The position numbers and the translations under genes were made by a program. A model generated the notes under the pieces. It had not been told where the DNA came from and did no database searches. It saw only the letters and a program-made list of their open reading frames with translations. From MED-G105 sp965263305 (GTDB taxonomy: Bacteria; Pseudomonadota; Alphaproteobacteria; Caulobacterales; Parvularculaceae), in assembly GCA_965263305.1 (NCBI GenBank), contig OZ253666.1, positions 558,001 to 622,000 of the forward strand: 64,000 nucleotides of DNA. The letters are read 5' to 3'. How positions within the stretch are numbered: position 1 is the first letter of the stretch; the number at the start of each line of letters is the position of its first letter. Below, piece after piece: positions 33,645 through 44,110 of this stretch.

Positions 33645-35402
33645 TCACCCTTCAATCAAACTAAGCGTTTGTGCGCTCGATAATTGAGGCGCCGTTGGCG
33701 CTCGCGCGGGCGCCCCATACGCTGTGATGCAAAATTCATCGAAGGTCTCAAAGAACCTCTGCTGCGAACTTTCCATGTAAAGAAATGTGTCAAACCCGAT
33801 ATCGACGCGACGATTTGAAAAATAGATCACTGTCGTGTTCGTCTCAGCGCGCAGCGCTGCAATCGAGGCGCGCAAATGATCCTCTTCCAAAAGATCGAAT
33901 AGCTCATTCAGTATCAGGACACGTGGCTTTACAATGAGGGCATTCGCTAACTTCAACTGCAACGTCTCGGTTGGCGACAAGGGCCATCCGGTGGATGCAA
34001 TCTCTGTATCTAAACCTTTTTCCAATTCAGTGATCGTTTGCGAAAGACCAACGGTGTCAAGCGCAGCGAAGAGTTTTTTGGTACATCCATCCTCGCAGGA
34101 TAGCTTAAGGTACTCGCGGACCGTCATCCCGATAAAAGAGATACGATTGATCACGTACAAATCTGTTCGCAGATGATGAACGTCAATTTCAAGCAAATCT
34201 ATCCCGCCGAGCTTTATGAACCCGCCGTTTGGAAGTGCATGCCGCCGAAGCAACCCGGTGAACAGGCGTTGCAAGCCGTGATTGCTCGTTGCCGCAATGA
34301 CCGTGGCGCCCGTCGGTATTTCAAAATCGAATAAAGCTGGTTGTTGGCGGGCGTCGCCCTTTAGTTGGTGGAAGGCAAGCGTATGATCGCCGCCAGTAAT
34401 CGGATCGCTACCTTTTGGCTCTTCTTGTTCCACATCGAAAAACAACGAGAGTTCTTCGACGGCGGCGCATAGGTCGTAAAAATAGGTAAGATAGACCCCA
34501 AGCTGGGACACGCCAAAAAACGCCGCCGTTAAAACGAGTTCCGCCGCCACGAGTTGACCAAGTGTCAGTTGGTTTTGGATAACCAGCCATCCCCCAAGCC
34601 CCAACAATGTTGCGCTTGCGGCGGCATAAATCATCAAGAACGAAAGGGTCTGTGCGAAGTGGCGGCGAAAATGGCGCTTATGACTCTCGATATAGGTTTT
34701 TGTGTATTCGTTTGTTTGGTCTAGGGCATAGTCGATACGTTTCTGAGATTTGAAAAACCCGTCAGAGGCGCCAAGCCGCTCCAACCAGGCGGCCGTCTTG
34801 TGTTTCGCTTGGGAGAGATTGATCGCCGACCGGATGGCGCTGCCTCCCCATAACAACCAGACGAGCCATATCAATCCTATAAGAACGAGATTGAAGACCA
34901 TGAACAGCGGATGATAGAGCGAGACGAGAACAAAGCCGACGCCCGCCTGTAAGATGACGGTAAATCCCCCAATGAACAGAACAGGCACCGCTTTTTGAAC
35001 ACCCACAATATCGAAATATCGATTGAAGAGCGCAGTGCGCGAAGCGTCATCAAAAAATGGGTTTTGGGCGTAAACGGATCGGAGTGAAATTTCCGCAACC
35101 ATGCGGGCGTAAAAGCGCCGTCCAAAAAGTTCCATTAAGTGGATGCGTAGCGCATTTAGCAGTCCTGACACCAACAAAAGGGCAAAGAGCGCCATAGAAA
35201 GAAACACGAGTGGCGCCGTGAGCGCGGTGTTAGCGACCGTGTTGATAAGCATCTGAACGGAAATGGGTGTCGCCAGGGAAAGCAGGCTGATACCAATCCC
35301 GTAAATTATCGCGAGCCAATAGAAGTTCCCCTCCGGACGCAGAATTTTAAAAAATAGTTCGAAAAACTGTCCGAGCGAAAGGGGTTTGGCTGCAGCCGAC
35401 AT
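33645..35402 (-). CDS. ABC exporter-like protein with degenerate ATPase domain
   Basis: A 585-residue half-transporter. Residues 25-320 hold six hydrophobic segments in the type I exporter pattern. Residues 340-560 align with an ABC ATPase domain, yet every catalytic motif is lost: the Walker A position (371-380) reads ATSNHGLQRL with no GxxGxGKST, the Q-loop glutamine is Asn419, the signature LSGGQ reads LSPTE (475-479), Walker B ends in Asn-Glu (499-500) and the switch histidine is Asn530. The reading frame is intact and the membrane part well kept, so this is not a decaying gene. It heads the HlyD-TolC operon and is divergent from the OxyR-like gene. No C39 peptidase domain and no other ATPase gene lies near. 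Confidence 0.85.
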   Translation of the reverse strand: MSAAAKPLSLGQFFELFFKILRPEGNFYWLAIIYGIGISLLSLATPISVQMLINTVANTALTAPLVFLSMALFALLLVSGLLNALRIHLMELFGRRFYARMVAEISLRSVYAQNPFFDDASRTALFNRYFDIVGVQKAVPVLFIGGFTVILQAGVGFVLVSLYHPLFMVFNLVLIGLIWLVWLLWGGSAIRSAINLSQAKHKTAAWLERLGASDGFFKSQKRIDYALDQTNEYTKTYIESHKRHFRRHFAQTLSFLMIYAAASATLLGLGGWLVIQNQLTLGQLVAAELVLTAAFFGVSQLGVYLTYFYDLCAAVEELSLFFDVEQEEPKGSDPITGGDHTLAFHQLKGDARQQPALFDFEIPTGATVIAATSNHGLQRLFTGLLRRHALPNGGFIKLGGIDLLEIDVHHLRTDLYVINRISFIGMTVREYLKLSCEDGCTKKLFAALDTVGLSQTITELEKGLDTEIASTGWPLSPTETLQLKLANALIVKPRVLILNELFDLLEEDHLRASIAALRAETNTTVIYFSNRRVDIGFDTFLYMESSQQRFFETFDEFCITAYGAPARAPTAPQLSSAQTLSLIEG

Positions 35403-35657
35403 GAAAGACCTTGGGATATTACTTGAGATTCACAAAAATGAGCGCGGGATACCTGACCTTGCGTAGATGGGGAGGGGAATATGATCAGGCACCCCGCGCA
35501 TCCACACCCTTGAGGGGCCATCAAAGATGTGGGTGTTTGCCAGCAAAGACTTAAAACTACCTGTTAACCATAATGATTTCCGTGCCTATCGTCTTTCGTT
35601 GACAACTAAATGGCGCGAGCCTATCCATAATTCAAATTGAAAAATATTTTTTCTTCG

Positions 35658-35672
35658 ATAGTTTTTTACTAT
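35658..35672. promoter_or_regulatory. OxyR-type half operator (ATAG-N7-CTAT)
   Basis: ATAG TTTTTTA CTAT stands 14 bases before the ATG of the OxyR-like gene. ATAG-N7-CTAT is the element that occurs twice in OxyR operators. A second copy one spacer upstream (ATTG at 35636-35639) is only weakly conserved. Position over the gene start would suit autorepression, and the divergent ABC operon starts 256 bases away. Confidence 0.5.
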
Positions 35673-35686
35673 GGATCGAGAACGTT

Positions 35687-36589
35687 ATGCGGCCAACGTT
35701 AAGACAGCTTCAGTACCTTGTTGCGATCGCGGACACGGGCACATTTGGAGGGGCGGCGAAAAGATTACATGTCAGTCAGCCGAGCCTTTCAACGCAGCTG
35801 GCGGAGATGGAATCAGAGCTTTCCTGCATCCTCGTCGAACGCGGGCGGCACGGAGCGTTGTTAACGCCTGTCGGCGAGGAAGTCGCTCGGCGCGCGCGTT
35901 TCATCCTAAGCGAAATTGAAGACGTAAAAGCGGTGACACGAGAGAGAATGACCGGCCTTGCTGGCCGCATAAGGTTGGGCGTTTTGCCTTCTGTTGGGCC
36001 GTATCTTCTTCCGTCGGCGACGAAAAAACTGCATGAGACGTTTCCTGACTTACGATTGTCCGTGCGAGAAGAAAGCACAATTGACCTGGAAGCGCACTTA
36101 GTGAGTGGCCAACTCGACGTCGTTATCTCGACAGCGGATGATCATTCATCACACGCATCGGATTTTCTTTTTGAAGAAACTCTCTGGATTTGCGCCGCAT
36201 CAGATGATCCGCTTGCAAAAGAAAAAGGCGGCGTCAATCTGAGCAATTTAAAGGGGCGCCCATTGTTAACGCTTGGACCAGGGCATCGTTTTGGACAACT
36301 GATTGCCGAGCTCGCGCGCAAATCAGGAGCCTATGTTAGTGATGAATATCAAGGAACAAGCCTTGACGCCACAAGGCAAATGGCGGTGATGGGTGCTGGC
36401 ATCGCTGTCCTCCCCAGCCTTTATGTAAAAATGGAAGCACAACGCGACAAAGACATAACGCTAAGACCGATTTCTCACAGGCTTGCGAAGCGAAACATTT
36501 CCCTGATCTGGCGGCAAAAATCGCCTCTTTCCCAAAAGTTCAAAATGCTAGCCAAGCACTTTAGAGAAACGGCGCAGCAATTATTGTAA
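35687..36589 (+). CDS. LysR family regulator, OxyR-like without redox cysteines
   Basis: A 300-residue LysR-type regulator: winged HTH at residues 1-65 (LRQLQYLVAIADTGTFGGAA, VSQPSLSTQLAEME) and a periplasmic-binding-protein-like effector domain from about residue 90. The effector domain is of the OxyR kind (LGVLPSVGPYLLP, LDATRQMAVMGAGIAVLP). In OxyR a cysteine in the GHC motif and a second shortly after form the peroxide-sensing disulfide; here the place reads LGPGHRFGQLIAEL with neither cysteine. It must therefore sense something else, for example a small ligand. It is divergent from the ABC-HlyD-TolC operon and is the likely regulator of it. Confidence 0.88.
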   Translation: MRPTLRQLQYLVAIADTGTFGGAAKRLHVSQPSLSTQLAEMESELSCILVERGRHGALLTPVGEEVARRARFILSEIEDVKAVTRERMTGLAGRIRLGVLPSVGPYLLPSATKKLHETFPDLRLSVREESTIDLEAHLVSGQLDVVISTADDHSSHASDFLFEETLWICAASDDPLAKEKGGVNLSNLKGRPLLTLGPGHRFGQLIAELARKSGAYVSDEYQGTSLDATRQMAVMGAGIAVLPSLYVKMEAQRDKDITLRPISHRLAKRNISLIWRQKSPLSQKFKMLAKHFRETAQQLL

Positions 36590-36688
36590 ATTTGGACATC
36601 GCACCCGGATTGATGGTGCAGAAATTACTGTTAGGTTTTGCCCACCAGTATCGGAAGGTCATCAGTATACACGGTAAGTGGAAAATGT

Positions 36689-36765
<77 letters not shown>

Positions 36766-36943
36766 TCAACACTCAGCAGCGTTTTATGGGTGTATCACCT
36801 TCACCGCCGCTGGCAGAGCATCGTGATATAACGAACCAAGCCCCGCCCTGCAAGGGTTTTCTTGCGCCGAATGAGGATTTCGATCGACCACCAACATCTC
36901 AATTGCCGCAGCGATTGTCGAAACAGCGGAGAGAAGACTGGTG

Positions 36944-37648
36944 TTAAGCAGGCTCGAAAACAACGATGTAAAAATCTTTGAGCCCATCGACTATAGGCTC
37001 GTCTATGACGCGAAAGCCAAAGGCTTCCACCTCGTCAATCAAGCCGCGTTTTCCGAATCGCAAATGGTCCCGCGCCGGATCACTTTGATCGCTAGCGTGT
37101 GAATAGTAGTCAACAATGATAAGTTTGCCATCCGCCGACAACGCGTCTTTGATGCTTTGCAGGCTAGCGCCCGGATCATCAAAATAGTGGTAACTGTCAG
37201 CGATAAAAACGACGTCAACGGATGCTTGCGGCAACGTGATATCGTCCTCTCGGCTAAGGACCGTCACGACATTTTCCGCATCTTGGTCCGCCGCTCTCTG
37301 ACCAACAAGTTTTAGAAACAACGGCTCGATATCGACGGCATAAACAACGCCATTTGCACCGACGGCCTCGGAAAAAAGAAGGGAGTATAACCCGGTCCCC
37401 GACCCAACATCTGCGATACGGTCGCCGGCGCCAAGGCCAAGCGCGGCGACCACATCATCGCGCGCGGCATAGAGCTCACGATCGGAAAGCTCCATCGTCT
37501 CCAACCAAAGCTCGACGTTTGATTCTTCCTCGCCATAGGGCTGGGGTTCGAGCGGTTCGGCTTCCTTTTCCGCCGAACGCCCTGAACAAGCACAGAGCGT
37601 GAGCGCCAAAAGTAGCGACAGAAGGCTGTGGTTGTAACGCGGTCGCAT
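36944..37648 (-). CDS. SAM-dependent methyltransferase with lipoprotein signal
   Basis: A class I methyltransferase-fold protein of 234 residues with an export signal. The start MRPRYNHSLLSLLLALTLCAC is a lipoprotein leader, with Cys21 as probable lipidated residue (L-C-A-C). The fold begins near residue 70: motif I IADVGSGTGLYS, acidic end of strand 2 VYAVDIEP, VDVVFIADSYHYFDDP, and LIIVDYYSHASDQSDP. Periplasmic location is odd for an enzyme that needs S-adenosylmethionine. ATG 37648 has AGGGG just ahead; GTG 37663 is in frame. The gene lies on the rRNA strand between the operon terminator and tRNA-fMet. Confidence 0.82.
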   Translation of the reverse strand: MRPRYNHSLLSLLLALTLCACSGRSAEKEAEPLEPQPYGEEESNVELWLETMELSDRELYAARDDVVAALGLGAGDRIADVGSGTGLYSLLFSEAVGANGVVYAVDIEPLFLKLVGQRAADQDAENVVTVLSREDDITLPQASVDVVFIADSYHYFDDPGASLQSIKDALSADGKLIIVDYYSHASDQSDPARDHLRFGKRGLIDEVEAFGFRVIDEPIVDGLKDFYIVVFEPA

Positions 37649-37867
37649 GCCCCTAATTCCCACCCCGGCTTTTCAAGTGCAAAAGGATTTTATCGCCTCA
37701 TTCCGTAGAAGAGGCCAGTTCATTCATCGCCGCAACTCAAATGCGCGATGCATCGGGCCACGTCAAGCGGGTTGGCATCAATGGCGCCAATTTGGCGCCG
37801 GACCTCCGCCATCCCGGTTACTCACCTATCAATGTCCTGATGAGTTTCAGGGTTTACCAAACAAAAA

Positions 37868-37892
37868 AGCCCCTGACCAATGGTCAGGGGCT
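37868..37892 (-). terminator. Intrinsic terminator of the rRNA operon
   Basis: On the minus strand AGCCCCTGACC and GGTCAGGGGCT form a perfect 11-bp stem with a 3-base loop, followed by TTTTTTGTTT (37859-37867). It lies about 30 bases after the 5S gene. Confidence 0.9.
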
Positions 37893-37920
37893 CTATGAAA
37901 AAGGGTGTATCGGTTTTGCA

Positions 37921-38038
37921 GGCCCGGCGATGACTTACTCTCCCACGCCTTAAGACGTAGTACCATCAGCGCTGGAAAATTTAACGACCGAGTTCGGAAT
38001 GGGATCGGGTGGAAGCTTTCCGCAATAACCACCGAACC
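37921..38038 (-). rRNA. rrf: 5S ribosomal RNA
   Basis: About 118 nt with the conserved segments CACCCGATCCCATTCCGAACTCGG-type loop B/C and GATGGTACTACG. The two ends pair (GGTTCGGTG with CGCCGGGCC), which sets the boundaries. It follows 23S by 140 bases. Confidence 0.92.
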
Positions 38039-38387
38039 GGCAAAAACGACAACATGCGAGAGTTTAAAACGCGCTAAGCGCTAAATGCCAGAACACATAC
38101 AAAGACGACAATCCTTAAACGGACCGTTCGCCACGCATGAGCAAACTGTTTTCCTCATACAGATAACTGCATGAGGACGATCAAGCCAATCGAGCAATTA
38201 GTACCGGTAAGCTTCACGCCTTACAGCGCTTCCACACCCGGCCTATCAACGTGGTGGTCTTCCACGGCTCTCAAGGGAATATTTGTTTCGAGGTCGGTTT
38301 CCCGCTTAGATGCTTTCAGCGGTTATCCGTTCAACACATAGCTACCCTGCACTGCGGCTGGCGCCACAACAGGTCCACCAGAGGTGT

Positions 38388-38421
<34 letters not shown>

Positions 38422-38447
38422 CTCTCAATATTCCTACACCCACGGCA

Positions 38448-38488
<41 letters not shown>

Positions 38489-38489
38489 A

Positions 38490-38530
<41 letters not shown>

Positions 38531-38534
38531 GCTC

Positions 38535-38574
<40 letters not shown>

Positions 38575-38603
38575 AATGCCGTCGATATGGACTCTTGGGC
38601 ATC

Positions 38604-38652
<49 letters not shown>

Positions 38653-39086
38653 CCACATACGGGACCACCGGATCACTATGGCCGACTTTCGTCTCTGCTC
38701 GACTTGTCAGTCTCGCAGTCAGGCGGGCTTATGCCATTGCACTCAACGACCGATTTCCGACCGGTCTGAGCCCACCATCGCGCGCCTCCGTTACTCTTTG
38801 GGAGGCGACCGCCCCAGTCAAACTACCCACCATGCAGGGTCCCGGATCCGGATAACGGACCGCGGTTAGATATCAGGAACAACAAGGGCGGTATTTCACC
38901 TGTGGCTCCACCACGGCTGGCGCCGCGGCTTCAAAGCCTCCCGCCTATGCTACACATGTTGTCCCTAATACCACTGCAAAGCTGTAGTAAAGGTGCACGG
39001 GGTCTTTCCGTCTAACCGCGGGTACTCCGCATCTTCACGGAGAATTCAGTTTCGCTGAGTCGATGTTGGAGACAGTGTGGAATTCG

Positions 39087-39177
<91 letters not shown>

Positions 39178-39724
39178 AATTCGGAGCTTGCACCCCTCCT
39201 TTTAACCTTCCGGCACCGGGCAGGCGTCAGACCCTATACGTCGTCTTACGACTTCGCAGAGCCCTGTGTTTTTGCTAAACAGTCGATACCACCTGGTTTG
39301 TGCCCCCGCCCAGAAGTTGCCTTCCGAACGGGCTCCCTTCTCGCGAACTTACGGGAGTAATTTGCAGAGTTCCTTCAACATCGTTCTCTCAAGCGCCTTG
39401 GTATGCTCTACCAGTCCACCTGTGTCGGTTTCGGGTACGGTCTATGAGGAGGCTATTTCCAGGGACCCCTTCGCAGCCCAACCAATCCGATAAGGTTGAA
39501 CTACACACAGGATCCGTCACACATCCTCTGGCCCATGAATATTAACATGGTTCCCATCGACTACGCCTTTCGGCCTCGCCTTAGGGGCCGGCTAACCCTG
39601 CGCAGATTAGCTTTACGCAGGAACCCTTGGACTTTCGGCGAGAGTGTCTTTCACACTCTTTATCGCTACTCGTGTCAGCATTCTCACTTCTGATCTCTCC
39701 ACCTGTTCCCTCACGGGCAGGCTT

Positions 39725-39830
39725 CATCGAAAACTACTCCCTCCGTGATCAAAACACCTTGATGTTTTGATCATAAATGATCAGCACACCGAAGTAAGGC
39801 GTGTTGACCACGAAAGGAGAAGTTTGATCA
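39725..39830 (-). other. Intervening-sequence-like insertion in 23S rRNA (helix 45 neighbourhood)
   Basis: Between the conserved segments GAGCGTTCTGT and AAGCCTGC, which are adjacent in E. coli 23S, there are about 105 extra bases. They fold into an outer 15-position stem (39733-39747 with 39809-39823, one mismatch) enclosing two hairpins: a perfect 11-bp stem (39746-39756/39763-39773) and a 13-position stem with one mismatch (39778-39790/39798-39810). Such insertions in other bacteria are cut out by RNase III, leaving fragmented 23S rRNA. Confidence 0.75.
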
Positions 39831-39946
39831 CAGAACGCTCCGCTACCGCTCTTTCGAGCCCGAAGCTTCGGTGCATGGCTTTAGCCCCGTTACATTTTCG
39901 GCGCGGGGACCCTTAATTAGACCAGTGAGCTGTTACGCTTTCTTTA

Positions 39947-39977
<31 letters not shown>

Positions 39978-40371
39978 TTGTTATGGGATCCCTACATCCT
40001 TTCCCACTTAGCCATGACTTTGGGACCTTAGCTGTCGGTCAGGGCTGTTTCCCTCTCCACTACGGACCTTAGCACCCGCAGTGTGTCTGCCGACTAGTAC
40101 TCCTCGGTATTCGGAGTTTGGTTAGGATCAGTAAGGCGGTAAGCCCCCATAGCCCATCCAGTGCTCTACCCCCGAGGGTATTCAGTCGACGCTCTACCTA
40201 AATAGATTTCGCGGAGAACCAGCTATCTCCCAGTTTGATTGGCCTTTCACCCCTAGACACAAGTCATCCCAACATTTTTCAACATGTACGGGTTCGGTCC
40301 TCCAGTGCGTGTTACCGCACCTTCAACCTGCTCATATCTAGATCACTGAGGTTTCGGGTCTAATCCCACTA

Positions 40372-40411
<40 letters not shown>

Positions 40412-40543
40412 CCTATCGGCTTAAGCTTGCTAGTAAGACTAAGTCGCTGACCCATTATACAAAAGGTACGCCGTCACCCCGAAGGGCTCCGACTGCTTGT
40501 AAGTATCCAGTTTCAGGTCTATTTCACTCCCCTCGTCGGGGTG

Positions 40544-40584
<41 letters not shown>

Positions 40585-40870
40585 GACGCGAGTACTTAGG
40601 CTTGGAAGATGGTCCTCCCATGTTCAGACAGAATTGCACGTGTTCCGCCCTACTCTAACGGCTAATCATTTTACCGGTACGGGGCTGTCACCCGCTATGG
40701 CTGCTCTTTCCAAAGCATTCCCGTTATTTCAAAGCCAGGCCTAGTCCCCTTTCGCTCGCCACTACTCAGGGAGTCTCGGTTGATTTCCTTTCCTTCGGGT
40801 ACTTAGATGTTTCAGTTCCCCGAGTTCGCCTCTTATTTCCTATGTATTCAGAAAAAAGATCCCTCAAATT

Positions 40871-40932
40871 AATACCTGAAATTCAAGACCGTCTACGGAA
40901 AATCCGCATACGAGCTTGTCACTTCAGGTATT
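40871..40932 (-). other. Helix-9 insertion in 23S rRNA
   Basis: AATACCTGAA and TTCAGGTATT (40923-40932 and 40871-40880 on the plus strand) bound a stem of about 60 nt near the 5' end of 23S. Extra stems at helix 9 are common in Alphaproteobacteria and are often processed by RNase III into a short 5.8S-like piece. Confidence 0.7.
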
Positions 40933-41283
40933 AGAGGTGGGTTTCCCCATTCGGACATCTCCGGATCAAAGGGTGCTTGCGCCTCCCCGGAGCTTTTCGC
41001 AGCATGCCACGTCCTTCATCGCCTGCGTCTGCCAAGGCATCCCCTGGATACCCTTTTCACGCTTGATCGTCAGCAATGCTCATGCGCGTCGAACGATCCG
41101 CTGTAGGATTAGCGAATCATGCGCATAAACGTTTGTTGTTAGACATTTGACTCTCGCATTGCCCGCCAGCCGTAAACGACCGAAACGAAGCAACCCTTTT
41201 TCACAATTTAAAAGCCAATGCGACGAAGCCGCATTGGGAACCTGTTGTTCTCTCTTCAACCTTGAAACCACAATTTGGAATAG

Positions 41284-41359
41284 TGGTGGACCCTATCGGG
41301 ATCGAACCGATGACCTCCTGAATGCAAATCAGGCGCTCTCCCAGCTGAGCTAAGGGCCC
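41284..41359 (-). tRNA. tRNA-Ala (UGC)
   Basis: A 76-nt cloverleaf in the 16S-23S spacer. The anticodon loop TTTGCAT gives UGC, the acceptor stem has the G3-U70 pair that identifies alanine tRNAs, and CCA is encoded at 41284-41286. Confidence 0.96.
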
Positions 41360-41393
41360 GGTATTCCAGATTACCTCGTCACCTAAACAGAAA

Positions 41394-43313
<1,920 letters not shown>

Positions 43314-43521
43314 AGTTTGGGATCCTAAAGCGGGGTGGAATATCCCCGCAGCTCGCAATGCTGACATACGTTCGGACATTACTGACCAAAGTCAGTACTG
43401 TCTGTCGCAAAACCTCTACTCTCGAAAAACGAGAGAATTGGTTATTGCTGTCGAAACGTCAGCAGCGATAGATCCATCGCTAGGACAGGGCGCCGCCCAC
43501 GTTTCTCTTCCTCAACCAACT

Positions 43522-43533
43522 TGTCAAAGAGCC
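43522..43533 (-). promoter_or_regulatory. boxA antitermination element of the rRNA leader
   Basis: On the minus strand the leader reads GGCTCTTTGACA, one or two changes from the boxA core TGCTCTTTAACA of rRNA operons, about 210 bases before the mature 16S 5' end. It would recruit the NusB/S10 antitermination complex. Confidence 0.75.
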
Positions 43534-43676
43534 AGATCGCAACCTTGTAGGGTTTTGATCCACCAGCTTAACCCCGTGTTAACGACGTTTAGCCGATAAA
43601 AAAGCCGACGTTCCCGAGACCGCCTGGAGACCGCTTTTGGCCCCGGCGGCCGTCCCGGCCGCGTCGGTGAGGCGCG

Positions 43677-43705
43677 GATGTAGCCACCTGCCCTCGCTGT
43701 GTCAA
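43677..43705 (-). promoter_or_regulatory. Candidate rRNA promoter (proximal)
   Basis: Minus strand: TTGACA (43700-43705), 17-base spacer, TACATC (43677-43682). The perfect -35 and ideal spacing make it a likely sigma-70 promoter about 360 bases ahead of 16S. Confidence 0.6.
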
Positions 43706-43850
43706 CGTCGTTTCTGATTTTTTTTCGTCGACTTTTTCCACATCAATAAAGGGCGGGGATTTCTCCCCAGACGCAGAAAAAGAGCCGAAAAAAGCTCGTC
43801 GCCGCAAGGATGCGCCGCCGAAAGGCCCAGAAAAACGCTGAGAACCGGGA

Positions 43851-43878
43851 TGTATATCACTGTTCGCGCCGTCGCAAG
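43851..43878 (-). promoter_or_regulatory. Candidate rRNA promoter (distal) with UP-like element
   Basis: Minus strand: CTTGCG (43873-43878), 16-base spacer, TATACA (43851-43856). Just upstream (43881-43908) are runs of A and T (AAAAATTTTTAAAAAACG) like the UP elements that bind the alpha subunit of RNA polymerase at strong rRNA promoters. Confidence 0.5.
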
Positions 43879-44110
43879 CAGTTTTTGACGTTTTTTAAAA
43901 ATTTTTGCGGCGATGGGTTGAACGCACCGTTCCCCTCTGTCGGGGGGCTCTGTTCGGTCCACCACCTGGTCGGCCAACTACGAGGCGTTCAGGGGGTTCG
44001 CCGGCTCTATATGGCGGCCCTTAAGCGGGATTTCACGATTGCCCGTTAGCATCTGATCAACCTTACCGGTTCGTTCGCCGGATAGTCGTCGAAATAAAGA
44101 AAGGTCATCC

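Larger units (their letters stand above)
43314..44110. other. rRNA operon leader and promoter region
   Basis: About 800 bases between 16S and the next plus-strand gene. It holds the rRNA leader with boxA, two candidate minus-strand promoters and an A/T-rich UP-like block (annotated separately). Open frames on either strand here look random. The last 100 bases should hold the promoter of the GT87-like gene. Confidence 0.7.

Noticed and set aside
43589..43807. Minus-strand frame of 72 codons in the rRNA leader
   Set aside because: It covers the proximal rRNA promoter and has a low-complexity Arg/Gly composition.
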